A stretch of 64,000 bases of DNA from Prorocentrum cordatum (GCA_963575745.1 CAUYUJ010019874.1:64001-128000); one strand, 5' to 3'; counted from the first letter of the stretch, positions 35,346 through 46,800 are shown. Program-made: numbers and translations. The notes: generated by a model not told the origin, from the sequence alone.

Positions 35346-35742
35346 CTACGACACCTGGCAACGCTGGGCGCGAAGCCCAAAACTCCCACGCGCGAGCCCC
35401 GGATTTCTGAACACCCGAGAATCGGGGGCGGCCAAGAGGGGGGCGTCCAAGAGGGGAGGTGCAAATCATGGCCGGCGGCATGTGCGCGGCCCGGGGGGGG
35501 GGGGCCAGGCACGTAATGAAATAAGAAGAGGCACCGTGAAATCTGGGGAGATAGCATGGCCCCCGCCATGACATCAACCCTCCCCTAGTCATCACCCCCC
35601 TCTTTGCCGCCTCCGATGCACCACTCTCGGAAATGCCGAAGCACCATCCCCGGAAACCAAGAAGCGCAAAAGCGCGAACCCTGAACTGGATGCCTGGACC
35701 CTTCGTGCTTGCACTTCCACTCCCCGCACAACGTGTCATTTG
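35346..35742. other. Unassigned
   Basis: Mixed sequence leading to a (CTC)n tract. Nothing recognised. Confidence 0.3.
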
Positions 35743-37110
35743 TCCCCTCCTCCTCCTCCTCCTCCTCCTCCTCCTCCTCCTCCTCCTCCTCCTCCTCCTC
35801 CTCCTCCTCCTCCTCCTCGTCCTCGTCCTCCTCCTCCTCCTCCTCCTCCTCCTTTCCTTTTCCTGATGAGTAACTCTTCCCTGTCGCACCCCGAAGCTGG
35901 TCGAAAGGGCGGGCCAGGCCGGGCGGTTCGCCTGAGATTTCCTTACGACTTGTGACCCTGAAGCTTAAAGGCTGGCAACAGTTCCACAAATTGAGGGCGA
36001 CTCGTTTTCATGTGGCTCTCGCTTCACCGCCGCGCACACTCGCTTGAAAATCCCACCAGTCCTCTGGGCGTAGGTGGTCTAGGGAAGCTCCTCTTCCAAC
36101 CCCCTTTTTCCCCTTTCGGGGAAGGATTTACCCCTCCCCCTCCCCTCCCCTGGACCTGGACGGGCGGTGTCGCGACCCATTGGAGCGTCCAAAACGGCCT
36201 CGGCGAAGAAGCCAAAATCATTGGTTTTACTTTGGTTTGGGCCACATTTGGGCCTCTTGGGGGGGGGGGGGGGGTGGCACAACGCTAAGATAGGACCCCT
36301 CTTATTTGATCGATCTCCTCCCAGATGGCCCCACGAGGCGCCCAGGAGGCCCCAAGAGGTCCCAAGATGGCCCCAAGATGGCCCCAAGAGGCCCCCAAAA
36401 GGCCCCCAGAAGGCCCCCAAGGGGACCACAAGCGGCTCCAAGAGGCCCCCACGAGGAACCCAAGACACCCAAGAGCCCCCCAGGACCACCAAACGATCCC
36501 CAAGACGTCCCAAGAGGCCACTAAGAGATATCCCAGGAGGCTCCGAGAGGCATCCAAGAGACCTCTGGCCTTCTTGCTTACCCTCCTCCTCCTGCTCCTC
36601 TTTCCTCCTCCTACTACTTCTCTCCCTCCTCCTCCTCCTCCTCCTTCTCCTCCTCCTCCTCCTCCTCCTCCTCCTCCTCCTCCACATCCGTCTTCAAAAT
36701 TCCACGAACCTCACGGATTGAGGGCGTTCAGTTTCAAAATGTGGTTCTCGACTTGGCGCAGCGTACATTCTAATTAAGGTTTGAACCAGTTTCACGGATT
36801 CCCGTACTCACCGTGCCAGAAATTGCGGTTTGGAGAGATTCTGGATCGTGAAGGTGAAACAGTTCCATTGGTTCGCGGTGGTGAAATCCAAAGAATGGTG
36901 TTCTGGCACAAATCAGGGTCGTCCAGACGCAACAGTTAGGTTGATCCGCGGCGCTAGAGTCCCGAGAATGGCGTCTTGGCATGCTTCAGTGTCTTCGGAC
37001 GTTTGTCCCCGAACGAGGCAGCTCCCTCAATGGAAATGAACTCCAGTAGGGGCCTGCGGGGAGGGAGATTGGAAGGAGGGTTGATTCCAACATCGTTGGT
37101 GCGCCGTGGG
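35743..37110 (+). repeat. Duplicated segment, copy A (with element G insertion)
   Basis: Starts with (CTC)n (to about 35856), then CCCTGTCGCACCCCGA, CGCCTGAGATTTCCT, TGAGGGCG and TGTGGCTCTCGC. After the element G insertion it resumes with CTCACGGATTGAGGGCG, TTCAAAATGTGG, CTCAATGGAAATGA. Collinear with 48795-49545, so the two are diverged copies of one dispersed or duplicated segment. No coding potential recognised. Confidence 0.8.
36052..36692 (+). mobile_element. Element G copy 2, internally deleted (~640 bp)
   Basis: CCCACCAG start, CCCTTTCGGGGAAGG hairpin, TCCCCTGGACCTGGACGGGC, the CCAAGAGGCCCC minisatellite (36320-36530), GAGGCATCCAAGAG and (CTC)n (36580-36682). The middle kilobase present in the other copies is missing. 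TTGAAAAT at 36044-36051 and TTCAAAAT at 36693-36700 suggest an 8-bp duplication with one mismatch. The corresponding site near 49.13 kb is uninterrupted. Confidence 0.8.
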
Positions 37111-37200
37111 CGTCAACTGGTCCTCCTCCTCCTCCTCCTCCTCATCATCATCATCATCCTCCTCCTCATCATCATCATCCTCCTCGTCGCGGGCAAACCA
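37111..37200. repeat. (CTC)n/(CAT)n tract
   Basis: CTC and CAT triplets alternate in blocks at about 37122-37188. Confidence 0.9.
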
Positions 37201-38052
37201 CTGATTCCAACATGTGTCCATCTTGACGCGGATGGGATCGTGAAAGGATCTTGGGGCTGTCCTGAGAACCCGCAAGGTCCCTAGCATCCGAATCGGCGGC
37301 GGCACGAGAAGGCGCGGGCAGAGAGACAGGTCGGAAGCGAATACTGGTAGAACCACTCCTTAATAACAACAGATGTCAAACATCTCTGCAACTGCACATG
37401 CCGAGGCACTCTGCCCCCATGACTGACGCAACGTGGATGCAGGCATTCGAAAGGCTGCGAATGGCGGACTGGGTAATTGGCCCGAGCTGCAGCATTCCAA
37501 GGTCTCGACGCGGCCGTCGATGTGTGGATTCTCGCCAGCCGACTCCAGCCACGAGGTGCGCATACTCATGGCGTTTACTCCATGCTCCAACGACGAGATC
37601 CGTTTCTCTCGACTCTCATCGGGAGCTGACTTGGCGGCTCCAGAACTCCGCGGCGCACTCTCTTCGGCCCCGTGCACGAGGTACTCTAACCATGCCTGCT
37701 ACGCGTAGCCAGATGACGGGCTCAAGTAAGACGCGCATCAGTCACAATAGCCACGCTCCTGCTTCCACCCATGATCGAAGCTATTTCCCTTGTGCTTGCC
37801 GAACGCGAGGGCAAACTCATCCTCCACCTCACCCTTGCACTCGAGGCGCGCCTGCCGAAGGCGCTCGCTGAAGTCCTGCCCGACAACGGCGCCAGACTGA
37901 GGCTCAGCCTTTGCCACGCGCACGGAGTCCGCGCTCGGAGCACTCTGGCTCAGAAGGGAAGAGCTCACGCGAGGGGGACTTGAAGGCAACCCTGAGCCGT
38001 GGGAATGGCCTCTCAAAATAAAAGGAAACGCGCACATACGAAATATGTCACA
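37201..38052. other. Non-repetitive sequence, no gene recognised
   Basis: Both strands carry 70-150 codon ORFs with no domain I can name. It lies downstream of the copia fragment on the minus strand, so it may hold the decayed 3' end of that element, but no LTR was recognised. Confidence 0.3.
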
Positions 38053-38513
38053 CTAGGCAGGGTCGTCACAACAAAGTGTAGTATACACACGTGGACCTGA
38101 CACCCACCCCTGGCCGTAAATCTGGAAAAAGCGTTGGTTCGCACGGATCACACAGTCACAAACTCCCCAAGACCTAGTGGATTCTTTCCGCGGTGCACCC
38201 CGTAAACTCTGGTGATATTGTTCCGTGGCTTTTGCATCTAGATCGTACGGCTCGCCCCCTAGTCGGCAGCTGTTGGCTAATATACAGACCCGCTGGAAGT
38301 TTGCAGGGTCCCCTTTGTCCTTAGTCCAGGCGTCAGCCAATTGTCGATTGACAGGGCACCACCGAAAGCTCGCGGCACAATGCTTGACCGAGTCGTTGGT
38401 CACTACCACGTCGATGGCACACACGTTATCTTCTAGCCTGGCCAGGGAAACATTGGCTTCCACGTGGTCATACAGAGACGCACAGCCTTCAACTTCGATG
38501 GGCCCCCGGGCGG
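38053..38513 (-). pseudogene. Ty1/copia-type RNase H fragment
   Basis: Minus strand reads CASLYDHVEANVSLARLEDN, then VVVTNDSVKHCAASFRWCPV, NRQLADAWTKDKGDPANFQR and a tail of about 80 residues ending at a stop near 38053. The C-terminal copia pol signature (an Asp-Ser-x-Ser-Leu-Tyr-like start, a small hydrophobic stretch, then W-x-P-x3-Q-x-A-D-x-x-T-K) is recognisable; the first Asp is replaced. No integrase, RT or LTR was identified nearby, so this is an orphan 3' piece of an LTR retrotransposon. Confidence 0.75.
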
Positions 38514-39585
38514 TCGCTCATACACGCGCCAACGTTGCCCGTCGAAAACCTCGTACAACATCAAGGACATTTAGTCCAGCGCGGCACCACACGTTGAGGC
38601 TGCCTGAGCCTAGCCTGACAAAATACGATGAAGAGTCGTTTTAATCGGAGTGATCGCCAGTTGAACGGGGCCCACGAAAGTTCCTGACCGCTTGCCATGG
38701 CTGTCGAAATACATGCCAACACGTAACATGCCCGAGTTCCGCTATTTGTCGCATTCCCCAGACTGCGTCCAGGTGAGCAATCGTGGTCAGCTGGTCTGGC
38801 GGCATAGGCAACTAAGACACGGCAAGGTCAGCGTACTGCTTGGTTCGCCGTACTATCGCCGCACACTGTGCAGGCTCACCTACGGTCTGTCCCCTGGCAA
38901 ACCCAACCGCCATCTCCGAAGCATGACCGTCCGTGGGCACTTTTCTCATTCGTCGCTAGGGCCGTCTGGTTTCGTATTTGTCGTGTAAATCGTATCGGCC
39001 ACATTCTACCACGAACGTTACTTGATTTCGTCTGATGAGTCTCTCCGATGGGTCCTGGTTGTGCATCGTACATACCGCAGAATTCCCCCACGAGCGTTTA
39101 CCATTTCGGACATGGAAACCGTTGTCGCGGCTGTCGGACCGCATCGTCATACCGTTCGCCACAACCGCCAATGATGCTGACATCCACGTGGCATGCGAGC
39201 GCCCCCACAAGGGCGCATTTCTCACTCAGATTTCAGAAAAATGCAGGCACGGGTCAAAACGACTGAGGCAAAAGCCAATATATCGGAAATAGCCGTCGAA
39301 CTCCCGGAACCTATCATACGGGACGCCGTTCTGCCCATACATATTCCCCGTTACTTCACAATGTTCCCCTCGGCATGGCCCGGCACATCTTTTGGCAGAG
39401 TCGTGAAAAGCGGTTCCTGTCGCTTGATGTCATTACCCTCTGGGAAACACTGTGCACATCGCCGAATTATAAATGTCACTGATGGCTAGCCACCATACGT
39501 AGGCACATGGCGCTTCCAACAGGAGCATCATGTTTCTCATGATCCACCTGCTCATGTCCCAACTGCTTCTCATGTCATGCTCACC
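38514..39585. other. Non-repetitive, lower-GC sequence, no gene recognised
   Basis: ORFs up to about 100 codons on both strands (for example 38692-38988 and 39193-39489, plus). No motif recognised and no tandem repeat. Confidence 0.35.
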
Positions 39586-39850
39586 TTCCTCCTCCTTCTC
39601 CTCCTCCTCCTCCGCCTCTTCATCCTATTCCTCTTCCGCCTCCTCATCATCATCATCATCCTCCTCTTCCTCCTCTTCCTCCTCCTCCTCCTCCTCCTCC
39701 TCCTCCTCCTCCTGCTCCGCTTCCTCCTCATCATTATCATAATCTTCCTCCTCATCCTCCTCGTCCTTCTCCACCACCCCCTCCTGTTCATCGTGCTCCT
39801 GCTATTCCTGCTCCTGCTCCTGCCCCTGCTCCTGGTTCTCATCCTCCTCC

Positions 39851-39885
<35 letters not shown>

Positions 39886-39932
39886 CTCTTCGTCCTCCTC
39901 CTGCTCCTCCTCCTCCTCTTCCAGCCGTTCTG
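39586..39932 (+). repeat. Imperfect (CTC)n tract upstream of LINE-2
   Basis: CTC/CTT/CAT triplets with interruptions. As with LINE-1, a pyrimidine tract lies directly upstream of the LINE 5' end, here about 140 bp away. Confidence 0.92.
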
Positions 39933-40069
39933 GTCCAGGTCCATTTGGGAAGTCCAGGGTCTCTGGGCTTGCAGCCACTGACTCTTCAGAACGGATGGGC
40001 GACCGCGAGCCACTTCGGCAACGGTCATTCTCTCTCACCCCCCAATCATTCCCTCTCTCGCGGCACCGC

Positions 40070-41446
40070 CATGGCGCGTCGAGGCGGAGAGTGGCAAGGA
40101 GAGGCGCCTGCCCTGGGAGGGAGGTGGAACGCTCCCTGGCGGCAGGCGGCAGCGCCAAGGCGTGAGGCGGCGGCTGCTTCCAGCGGCGACGGGCGGAGCT
40201 GGGGAGGTCCCCAGCGGCGCCCGCCTTCTCGCCCTCGCAGGTGGCGTTGCGACCTATGCGGCTGCAAAAAGAACGATGACAGACTCGAGCATTGCAAGCA
40301 CTGCAAGGCTGACAGAGCTGAAGGAGAAGCTGCCAACGAGCTCAGCGACAGCGAGGAAGTCCTACGCGGCGCAGCCCCGCGTGCACTTCGTCGTGATCCT
40401 GGCCGTGCTGAAGGGCATCAAGGGCCTCTGCTTGCCCTGGGTAGCAGCCCTGCTGCTGAGTCTCGCCCTCGCGCTGGTAGTTGAGTTCGGTTCCAAGGGG
40501 TTCCTGATCTCACGGAGTCGGACCTCAAGCGGCTCATCGCCCTGTCCGGGAAAGCTGGCGACACTGAGGCGGCCGCCAAGTATTGCAAGCAGTTGGATGA
40601 GCCCGCCAAGACCGTCGCCCCCACCCCTGTCCAGCAGCGGGCTTCGACTGCTCATTCGCAGGCGGTGGCCTTGGAGGCAGGCTCCAAGTTGATACAGACC
40701 GTCTCGAGGACCTGCTGAAGCGTTCAAACAAGCAGAAGGAGCGCGCGCTGGAGGTCCAGGCGAAGCTCGGGAAGGGGGACAAAGAACATTGTGACATCGT
40801 TGCACAGCTGGCAGGTGATCTCGTGCAGCCCAAAGCTCAACAGCCTAAGACCTGCCTGGCACGCTTGGTCAACAGCGAGATTGGGGCCGAGGAGCTATTC
40901 GACACGGCGGCCTTTTTCGATATTGAAGAGCACGAGGCGACCGAAGGCGACAAGCAGGAGACCAAGCGGCGGATGTCCACCATGCAAGAGGCGCCGCAGA
41001 AGCGCGCGAAGGACTTGTTCTCTGGAGCCCTCGCCTCAGTCGGGAATACCACGAAGGAGCATCTCGAGCACAAGAACAGGATGGCCAAGAAGCGGGAGAA
41101 CGACTCTGGGGAGGGGACCGGAGCGGCCTCAGCCCCGCCCAGGAAGCCGCCATCAGCGCTCGAGAAGCAGGAGGATGCGGGCGCAGCGGCCGTTCCTCCT
41201 TGTCGCGAGCTGGGCGATGAGCCGGATGCTGGAGCTGCTGCCAACGGCGAACGCCCAAAGGCAGGCGGAGGTAGACCCTCTGCCGCTGGAGGGATCGCTG
41301 CAGGTGTGCGCTCAGGAGCCAGGCAGCTGGTCGAGGCTAGCGTTGCAGCAGCAGCCGAGGCAAAGCGTTCTAATTCCTGGCCCCCGCCAGGGTGCGAGTC
41401 TTGGCACCAGGGGGGCAGATCACAACAGAATCGGCGGTGCCTATGA
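40070..41446 (+). pseudogene. LINE-2 ORF1-like region: RanBP2-type zinc finger and coiled coil
   Basis: A plausible start is ATGGCGCGTCGAGGC at about 40071. The finger RWRCDLCGCKKNDDRLEHCK (from 40239) followed by HC follows W-x-C-x2-C-x4-N-x6-C-x2-C, a good RanBP2-type zinc finger. After a frameshift the protein continues with TESDLKRLIALSGKAGDTEA, a charged helical stretch (LEDLLKRSNKQKERALEVQA) and MQPKAQQPKTCLARLVNSEI to 41446. The helical, charged middle suggests self-association. The protein as a whole is inferred to bind element RNA or DNA. Confidence 0.7.
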
Positions 41447-41739
41447 GGAGCCGCACAGGTGTCACCTGGTCCAGGTCTCCAGGTTCGGGCGCAGGTGTTC
41501 CCTCAGAATCCAGTTTTGAATGTTTTGAATTTTCCCCCCCCCCCCCCCCTGAGGGCACAGGGCGAGAGGCCTTGGCCCATAGGGGGCGGTCGAGAAACCA
41601 AGCAGGTAGTTAGACCTCAGGAGGTCTCGTCATCTTCCTCTGGGGGGAGCGTCGTGGGTGGGGGTTCGGATCTTGGCCTAGCGTGCAACGGGCTTACCAA
41701 GGCCCCTCCTTCACCTCCTCTCGACACTCTCTCCCTGAT

Positions 41740-42400
41740 CTTTGAAACCTGCAACTGTGCCAGTTGGCGTTGAAGCTGACTGCGGCACATCTTAAAGCAG
41801 CCCAGGAGCATCATTTGCGCGGCGACAGAGTTGACGAAGCTAGCAGCTGGCTGCTCAGACATCAGTGGAAGGGGGTTTTTGCCGAAGCCACTCTTGGGCC
41901 TGGAGGCGGCACGCAAGGAGGAGCGGCAGCACTGGCACGCGCGCGGCCTGGTCTGCATCACGCGTTCAGCTCTGGAGGAGGAGCGCCAGTGCCAGGCAGA
42001 GCATTGCTGGCAACCGTCCACCTCCCCAGCTCCGCCCCGCTGACCATCGCCTCCCTATACTTGCACGTTACCGAAGGACTCTCGGACAGAAACCTAGACA
42101 TCCTTAGTAGAGTGGGAGGAGCTGCGGTGACTCTGGGGCAGGAAACGATTGCGGGCGCCGACTTCAACAATTCCCCCGAAGCGATCTTGGAGAGTGGGCC
42201 CCCGAGAAGCTCGGAGAGTTAGTCCGTCCTGACTGCGAGGCTACGCGTTGCACGGGTCAAAGAGACAAGTCGCCCATAGACGAGTTTGTTGTCTCGCCGG
42301 GCGCATGCAAAGCGATTCAGCCAGTAAAGAGAAGCCACCTCCACGGCGATCAAGACGCGCACCCCCCCAGTGCAAATCATACTTTTCCCGCGGGCGGCTG
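41740..42400 (+). pseudogene. LINE-2 EEP endonuclease domain
   Basis: AQEHHLRGDRVDEASSWLLR places the metal-binding Glu at 41806-41808. GADFNNSPEAIL (Asp near 42160) replaces the usual GDFN. After a frame change, SPIDEFVVSPG (about 42270-42300) is the S-x-I-D box and DQDAHPP (about 42346-42366) is the region of the catalytic His. The frame break between the third and fourth motifs inactivates this copy. Confidence 0.8.
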
Positions 42401-43079
42401 AGTTGCAAGCCTTGCAGTTTCGCCGTCACCCACGTTACCTACTGAAAGGCCGATCGGCCCTCCGCAAGAACCCCCTCTGCGGGGGCACATGCTTAAGTTT
42501 GGCATCCACGTGCTGGGCACGGCTCGAAAAGGTTTTGTCTGCCAAGCGCGCATGGGGGGGATACTTTGCTGCACTCGAGCTGTCCAGGAATGGCCAGGTT
42601 GACCTGTACTTCTATGGGAGCAGAGGGAATCCACCAGAGCTCCAACGGGCCCCCATCGTTAGCGCTCAGACGGATCCCATCAGGCACCCGACTACGGCTG
42701 CCATGAAATTGCTTGATAACCGAGTGTGGCAAGTTGCTGCTTCGTTTCACTCCAGTGAGCAGGACGGCTGCGGTGGCGAATGGATTTTGCCCCCCCAAGT
42801 TTGTGCTCGACGGGATCGGGCTGCACCGTCTCACCCTCGACGAGACAGCTGCCCTGGCCTCGGAAGCGCGTTCGCCTGTCAGCACGGAGAGAGCTAAGGT
42901 GCTTTCCTTGTTGGATAAGGTGGAGAGGGAATACAAGGAAGTCAAGAACCAGACCCAGGAGGAGGCCAGGACGGAATGGTAGAACTGGCTTGTGGCCAAC
43001 ATAGACAAGAGCGGCAGGAATGCCCACCTTGCGAGAAAGCCCGCTCCTGGGTGGAAACCAACCACCACGCTGAGCGCCA

Positions 43080-44506
43080 ATGGCCTCATTATTTCCGATC
43101 CGTTAGCCCTGTTGCACTCTGAGTCCGAAATATCCCGGGGCCTCTGGAAGGCCACTCCTGAGCCTACCCAGGGGAGGGGATTCTCTGGGGCCCAGGAGGC
43201 CCTGCCGATATCCGAGGCGCGTCGGCCAGGTATCCTGTCAGGTCTGCACAGAATTTGGACGCTTCCACATGAGGGATTATAGCTGGTTCTCTGCCGAAGC
43301 CCTCTCTGCGGTGGCCCTTCTTTTCGCCCTGGTTGAGAACCTCTCCACACTTCCCAAATCAAATCAGGGCGACCCAAATGGCATTGCTTATGAAACCGGC
43401 TGGGGAACTGGCGCCCGATTGGACTGTTTGTTGTCCTGCTTACGTTTTGGGGGAGGCGCAGGAGGCCCCATGTCCAACAACGGGAACACTCACACACGAG
43501 ACCCGACTTTGCGGCGCGGCGGCAAGCCTTGCGATCCGAAGCAGGAGCCTCGAGAGGTGAAGCGTCGGCGACGGCCCTGTGGGACATGACGAAGTTCTAC
43601 GACACACTCCAGCTGGGCAAGCTTCTGGAGCAGCGCAGATTGTTCGGTTCCCCCATGGCCATTGCGCAACAACGCGTCAACACCTACCGCAGCGCGCGAT
43701 ATCTCTGCCTCTCTTCGATGGTCTTTGGACCACATCACGCACTGCTCGGCGCCATTGCGGGATGCAGCTTTGCGAAAACGTTTGCGCGCATTTATCTGAT
43801 TGGTCCTCTCGGCCAGATGTTTGCCAAGCTGCCTGGAAGTGTGAGCATTGACCAATACATCGATGACTCGGGATTGAACTGTACGTGGAAGGCTAGGGAT
43901 GTGATTCAGAATATCAAATCTGCATCGGCTGCCCTGTATAAAGTTGTTGTCTCGGAGTTCGGCTGCGAGCTTTCACGCGAGAAGGCCAACTTTGCACATT
44001 CTAGCAAAGCTGTTGCAGAAGAGCTGCGTGATTTCCTTGGCGACTTGGCTGGGCCCGCGGTGGGGACTGCCGTTAACCTGGGGATCGATGACACGGTTGG
44101 GCGTCCGAGGAGAGCTAGGAAAAGGGCTGCCGAGTTCGTCATTCGTCTCCAGATGTTTCAGAAACAGTCCAGAAGAATCAGATCGATGGGGAAGTCTTTG
44201 GGGGGACTCTCCAAACGTATCTTCGCGTCGGGCACGCTGCCTCGCTTTGAGCGCGGCGCGTCTGTGCACGGGGTGTCCGACAGGGAAGTTCGTTGTATTT
44301 GGCAGCCCGCAGGTAAGATCCTTCGTCCGCCTGCTGGCAGAACTCTCACCTCGCCCATTATTTTAGAGGACGCCCCGTCCTGGATGCGAAATCGTCCCGA
44401 TCCCCAGGCATTCCAAGGAGGCGTGGGCCGCTCATATCCACTCTTACCCGCACGGGCTTTCCTTCCAGGAGCTCAGGGTGGCCTGGGAGGTGAGATACCA
44501 GGATGA
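43080..44506 (+). pseudogene. LINE-2 reverse transcriptase domain
   Basis: An upstream block reads GNWRPIGLFVVL (about 43402-43437). Motif A is WDMTKFYD with the first Asp at 43583-43585; motif B is ALLGAIAGCSFAKTFAR (about 43740-43790); the catalytic QYIDDSG has YIDD at 43856-43867; GCELSREKANFAHSS follows as motif D. The 43529-44506 frame is open for 325 codons, so palm and thumb are the best preserved part. The upstream fingers portion is split by stops. Confidence 0.87.
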
Positions 44507-44805
44507 GAAAGTCAAGGATTGGAAGAAGGTCAAGGGCCCCCTTTCAGCCGTAAAGTTACCACTGACAAGAACACCCTGAGGCACGAAGGTTTTCGTAACC
44601 GTTGTTGAACGATTTCGGAGAGGGAGTAGTGATTATTACCTATGTCTCGCCGTCTGTTTTGAACGGCATGCGGTTTGGTGCTGCGCTTAGGTCCTTAGAG
44701 CTCCTCGCCAGCAGCAAAGCAAACAGTGATTGCCCGAGATTGTGCTTCGATGTCGTTCGAGCGAAGATCCGATCGAAGCGTTAGACCCCGCTCGGCAGAG
44801 GCTGC

Positions 44806-45443
44806 GTGAAATCGCTGGTCCGCGGGGCGATCTGGACTCCGAGCTGCGCCCTAGAGCGCGGGTACCAAGTTCAGTCAACTAAGTGTGCCGTGCGCGGTGT
44901 CTGCGACGACACGGAGTTCCACAGACTGTGGGAATGCACGCAGTGCCAGGCAAAACGGTTGGAGATCGTTGCGCAGGCTGACATCAACATGGCCCTTGCA
45001 GCGCAAGCAGAACCAGTCGACAAGCTTCGTTTTACCGGAGGAGTTTTCCACGCCCAGGGGATGTACACCCCCGACCTGCGTTGCCTGGGACCACGGGCCT
45101 ACGCTGGACGGATGAGTCCAGAGAAGATGGAAATCTGCAAGGAAACATTGTCATAGATGGGAGCTGTAGCCGTCATATGATACCTGAGCTTCAACGAGCT
45201 GTTTGGGGAGTTGTTCAGATTTTGGATGGAGGAGAGGTGGAAGGTAGGCTGTTCGGACCCGCCCCATCCCTTTTGGTGGCCTCCCCCCAGACTGGTGAGT
45301 TGCAGAGTCTTGCGATGGCTGCTATACAGCTAGTAGGTGATGGTGCAATAGATTCAGACTGTTTCAACGTACTTAAGCAGAGCCAGCAGCCTCCCGAGCA
45401 GCAGCTTAGCTACGTTAGACCCTGTGCAGGCACGATGCAATAG
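44806..45443 (+). pseudogene. LINE-2 zinc knuckle and truncated RNase H
   Basis: Knuckle-like CAVRGVCDDTEFHRLWECTQ from 44884, then a shift into NIVIDGSCS (first RNase H Asp near 45155), RAVWGVVQI, QTGELQSLAMAAIQLV (the Glu box) and IDSDCFNVLKQ. The reading frame stops at 45443 before the final Asp box that LINE-1 retains. Confidence 0.75.
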
Positions 45444-45467
45444 TTTGCGCAGGGGTGGCAATTACGA

Positions 45468-45496
45468 CACGATACGATACGATACGATACGATACG
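45468..45496. repeat. (GATAC)n pentanucleotide
   Basis: About five to six ACGAT/GATAC units just beyond the LINE-2 truncation point. Confidence 0.9.
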
Positions 45497-45877
45497 GCTC
45501 GCTTGCCGGCCCGCTTCGGGGCGGTCCTCTGGAAGAGGGCGAGCGCATGGGAGCGCACTCCCGCACGAACGAAAGCGGATTATGTAGAATGTGTCTCGGG
45601 TGAAACAGGAAGGAGAAGGAGAGAAGAGAGCAAGCACATTCGAACAACAAATACATGACCTATCGCTCAGGCAAGTGGGCGGGGGAAGCTGTCCAGGTGA
45701 AAGCCCACTTGTTTCCGGGCGGCGGCGCCGACTCGGAAAAACTCTGCTCGCCGATGCAGCCGCTCGGGCCGGAGCTGCCATGCACCCTTCTTGCGCCGGA
45801 GAGCGAAGAAGCTGAGCTCCAGCGTCGAACCAGCATTGCCAAGCTTTTCTGCAACCTTGCCGCCTCGCTTCTGGACG
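45497..45877. other. Spacer with possible coding sequence
   Basis: A plus frame from 45655 reads ESEEAELQRRTSIAKLFCNL and ASLLDE up to the MITE-C border, non-repetitive but unrecognised. The minus strand is open too. Confidence 0.25.
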
Positions 45878-46017
45878 AGCGCGTTCCAGTACTCGCAGAG
45901 TCACTACTCGCAAATGGCCTGGATCCGCCGCGGGGGATCTACGATAGATTACACCGAAGCAGGCATGTGTTTTTCGGACGTTTGCGAGTAGGCACTCTGC
46001 GAGTAATGGAACGCGCT
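45878..46017. mobile_element. MITE-C copy 2 (140 bp)
   Basis: AGCGCGTTCCAGTACTCGCA at the left and inverted AGCGCGTTCCATTACTCGCA at the right; over about 33 bp the arms differ at only a few positions. The interior shares GGATCCGCCGCGGG with copy 1. No target duplication identified. Confidence 0.87.
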
Positions 46018-46699
46018 GGGTGAGCTTCCCCCGCTCCGGCCGAAGCTTGACCGTTCAGAGGTTGAGCCCATCCGCCCTCTCTCGTGTTGCGTCGGGTCCG
46101 TCGGCCCCGTCTCTCCTTCCAGGTCACGAGCGGCAGAGGTTGCGAGGATGTCTCTTGTGCTTGAACTGTCACAGAAAGAAGCGAGGAGTGTCGGAGCCTG
46201 CTGCAGGCGTGTGTACGGAGGTGCACGGACTAGCAGGATCTGCCCTCAGAACTCTGAGTCAGAATTGCATCTCGCTTGAATGCAGTGATAATGCGTTGCC
46301 CACTGTATGTCTCAGGTGTAGATGCTATTCCAGCCACGGTCTGATTCGAGGACTGTCCAAGCGCTACAGCGATCGACCCACCCGTCACACCCAGGACAAT
46401 TGGAAGCTTTCAGCGAGGGGCAAGCACCCCAAGCGTCCTGGGGTAACAGTTGAGACGGGCCCTTGGTCGATCCTCTAACTCTTTCCTCGTCGCAGTCCTT
46501 GTCAAAAAATCCTCCTCCTCTTCCTCCTCCTCCTCGAGTTTTCCTGGTATCTGCCGTTCGCACCGTCTGTGCTTCCTGAGTTAGGTGGTTCCGAAATGTC
46601 GTGTTTGTTCCTCTTCCTTCTCCCTGGTTCGCCTCGTTTGAATCCTGGGTTGGTGCTCTCCTTCCCAGGGTTTTGGCCGTTTCCTCGGATCGGTGTTTC
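46018..46699. other. Unassigned sequence
   Basis: Mixed sequence with a short CTC/CTT stretch near 46510-46535. No gene or repeat family recognised. Confidence 0.35.
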
Positions 46700-46800
46700 C
46701 CTCCCCCCCCTGGCAGCGCCTCTGGCGCCGCCCCTGGCGCACTCCGCGCGCCTCCGCGCGCCAGGGAGGGGGCGCGGAGCTCCAAAGTTTATGGTTACGC
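46700..46800. mobile_element. MITE-E partial copy
   Basis: CTGGCAGCGCCTCTGGCGCC and CGCGCGCCAGGGAGGGGGCG match the MITE-E centre, and GCGGAGCTCCAAAGTTTATG matches one inverted arm. The other arm is missing. Confidence 0.55.

Larger units (their letters stand above)
40070..45443 (+). mobile_element. LINE-2: non-LTR retrotransposon, frame-broken and 3'-truncated
   Basis: Order of domains: RanBP2-type zinc finger (40242-40304), coiled coil (40500-41440), EEP endonuclease (41740-42400), reverse transcriptase (43080-44300), zinc knuckle (44884-44945) and the start of RNase H (45148-45443). It then stops, so the last RNase H box and C terminus are missing. Frameshifts separate most domains. Sequence is clearly different from LINE-1 although the architecture is the same, so the two are separate families. 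No leader relic was found at the 5' end. Confidence 0.85.

Noticed and set aside
45878-46017. Target duplication for MITE-C
   Set aside because: The flanks CTGGACG and GGGTGAG do not match; CTGGAC upstream is shared with copy 1 and may be part of the element, so no duplication is claimed.
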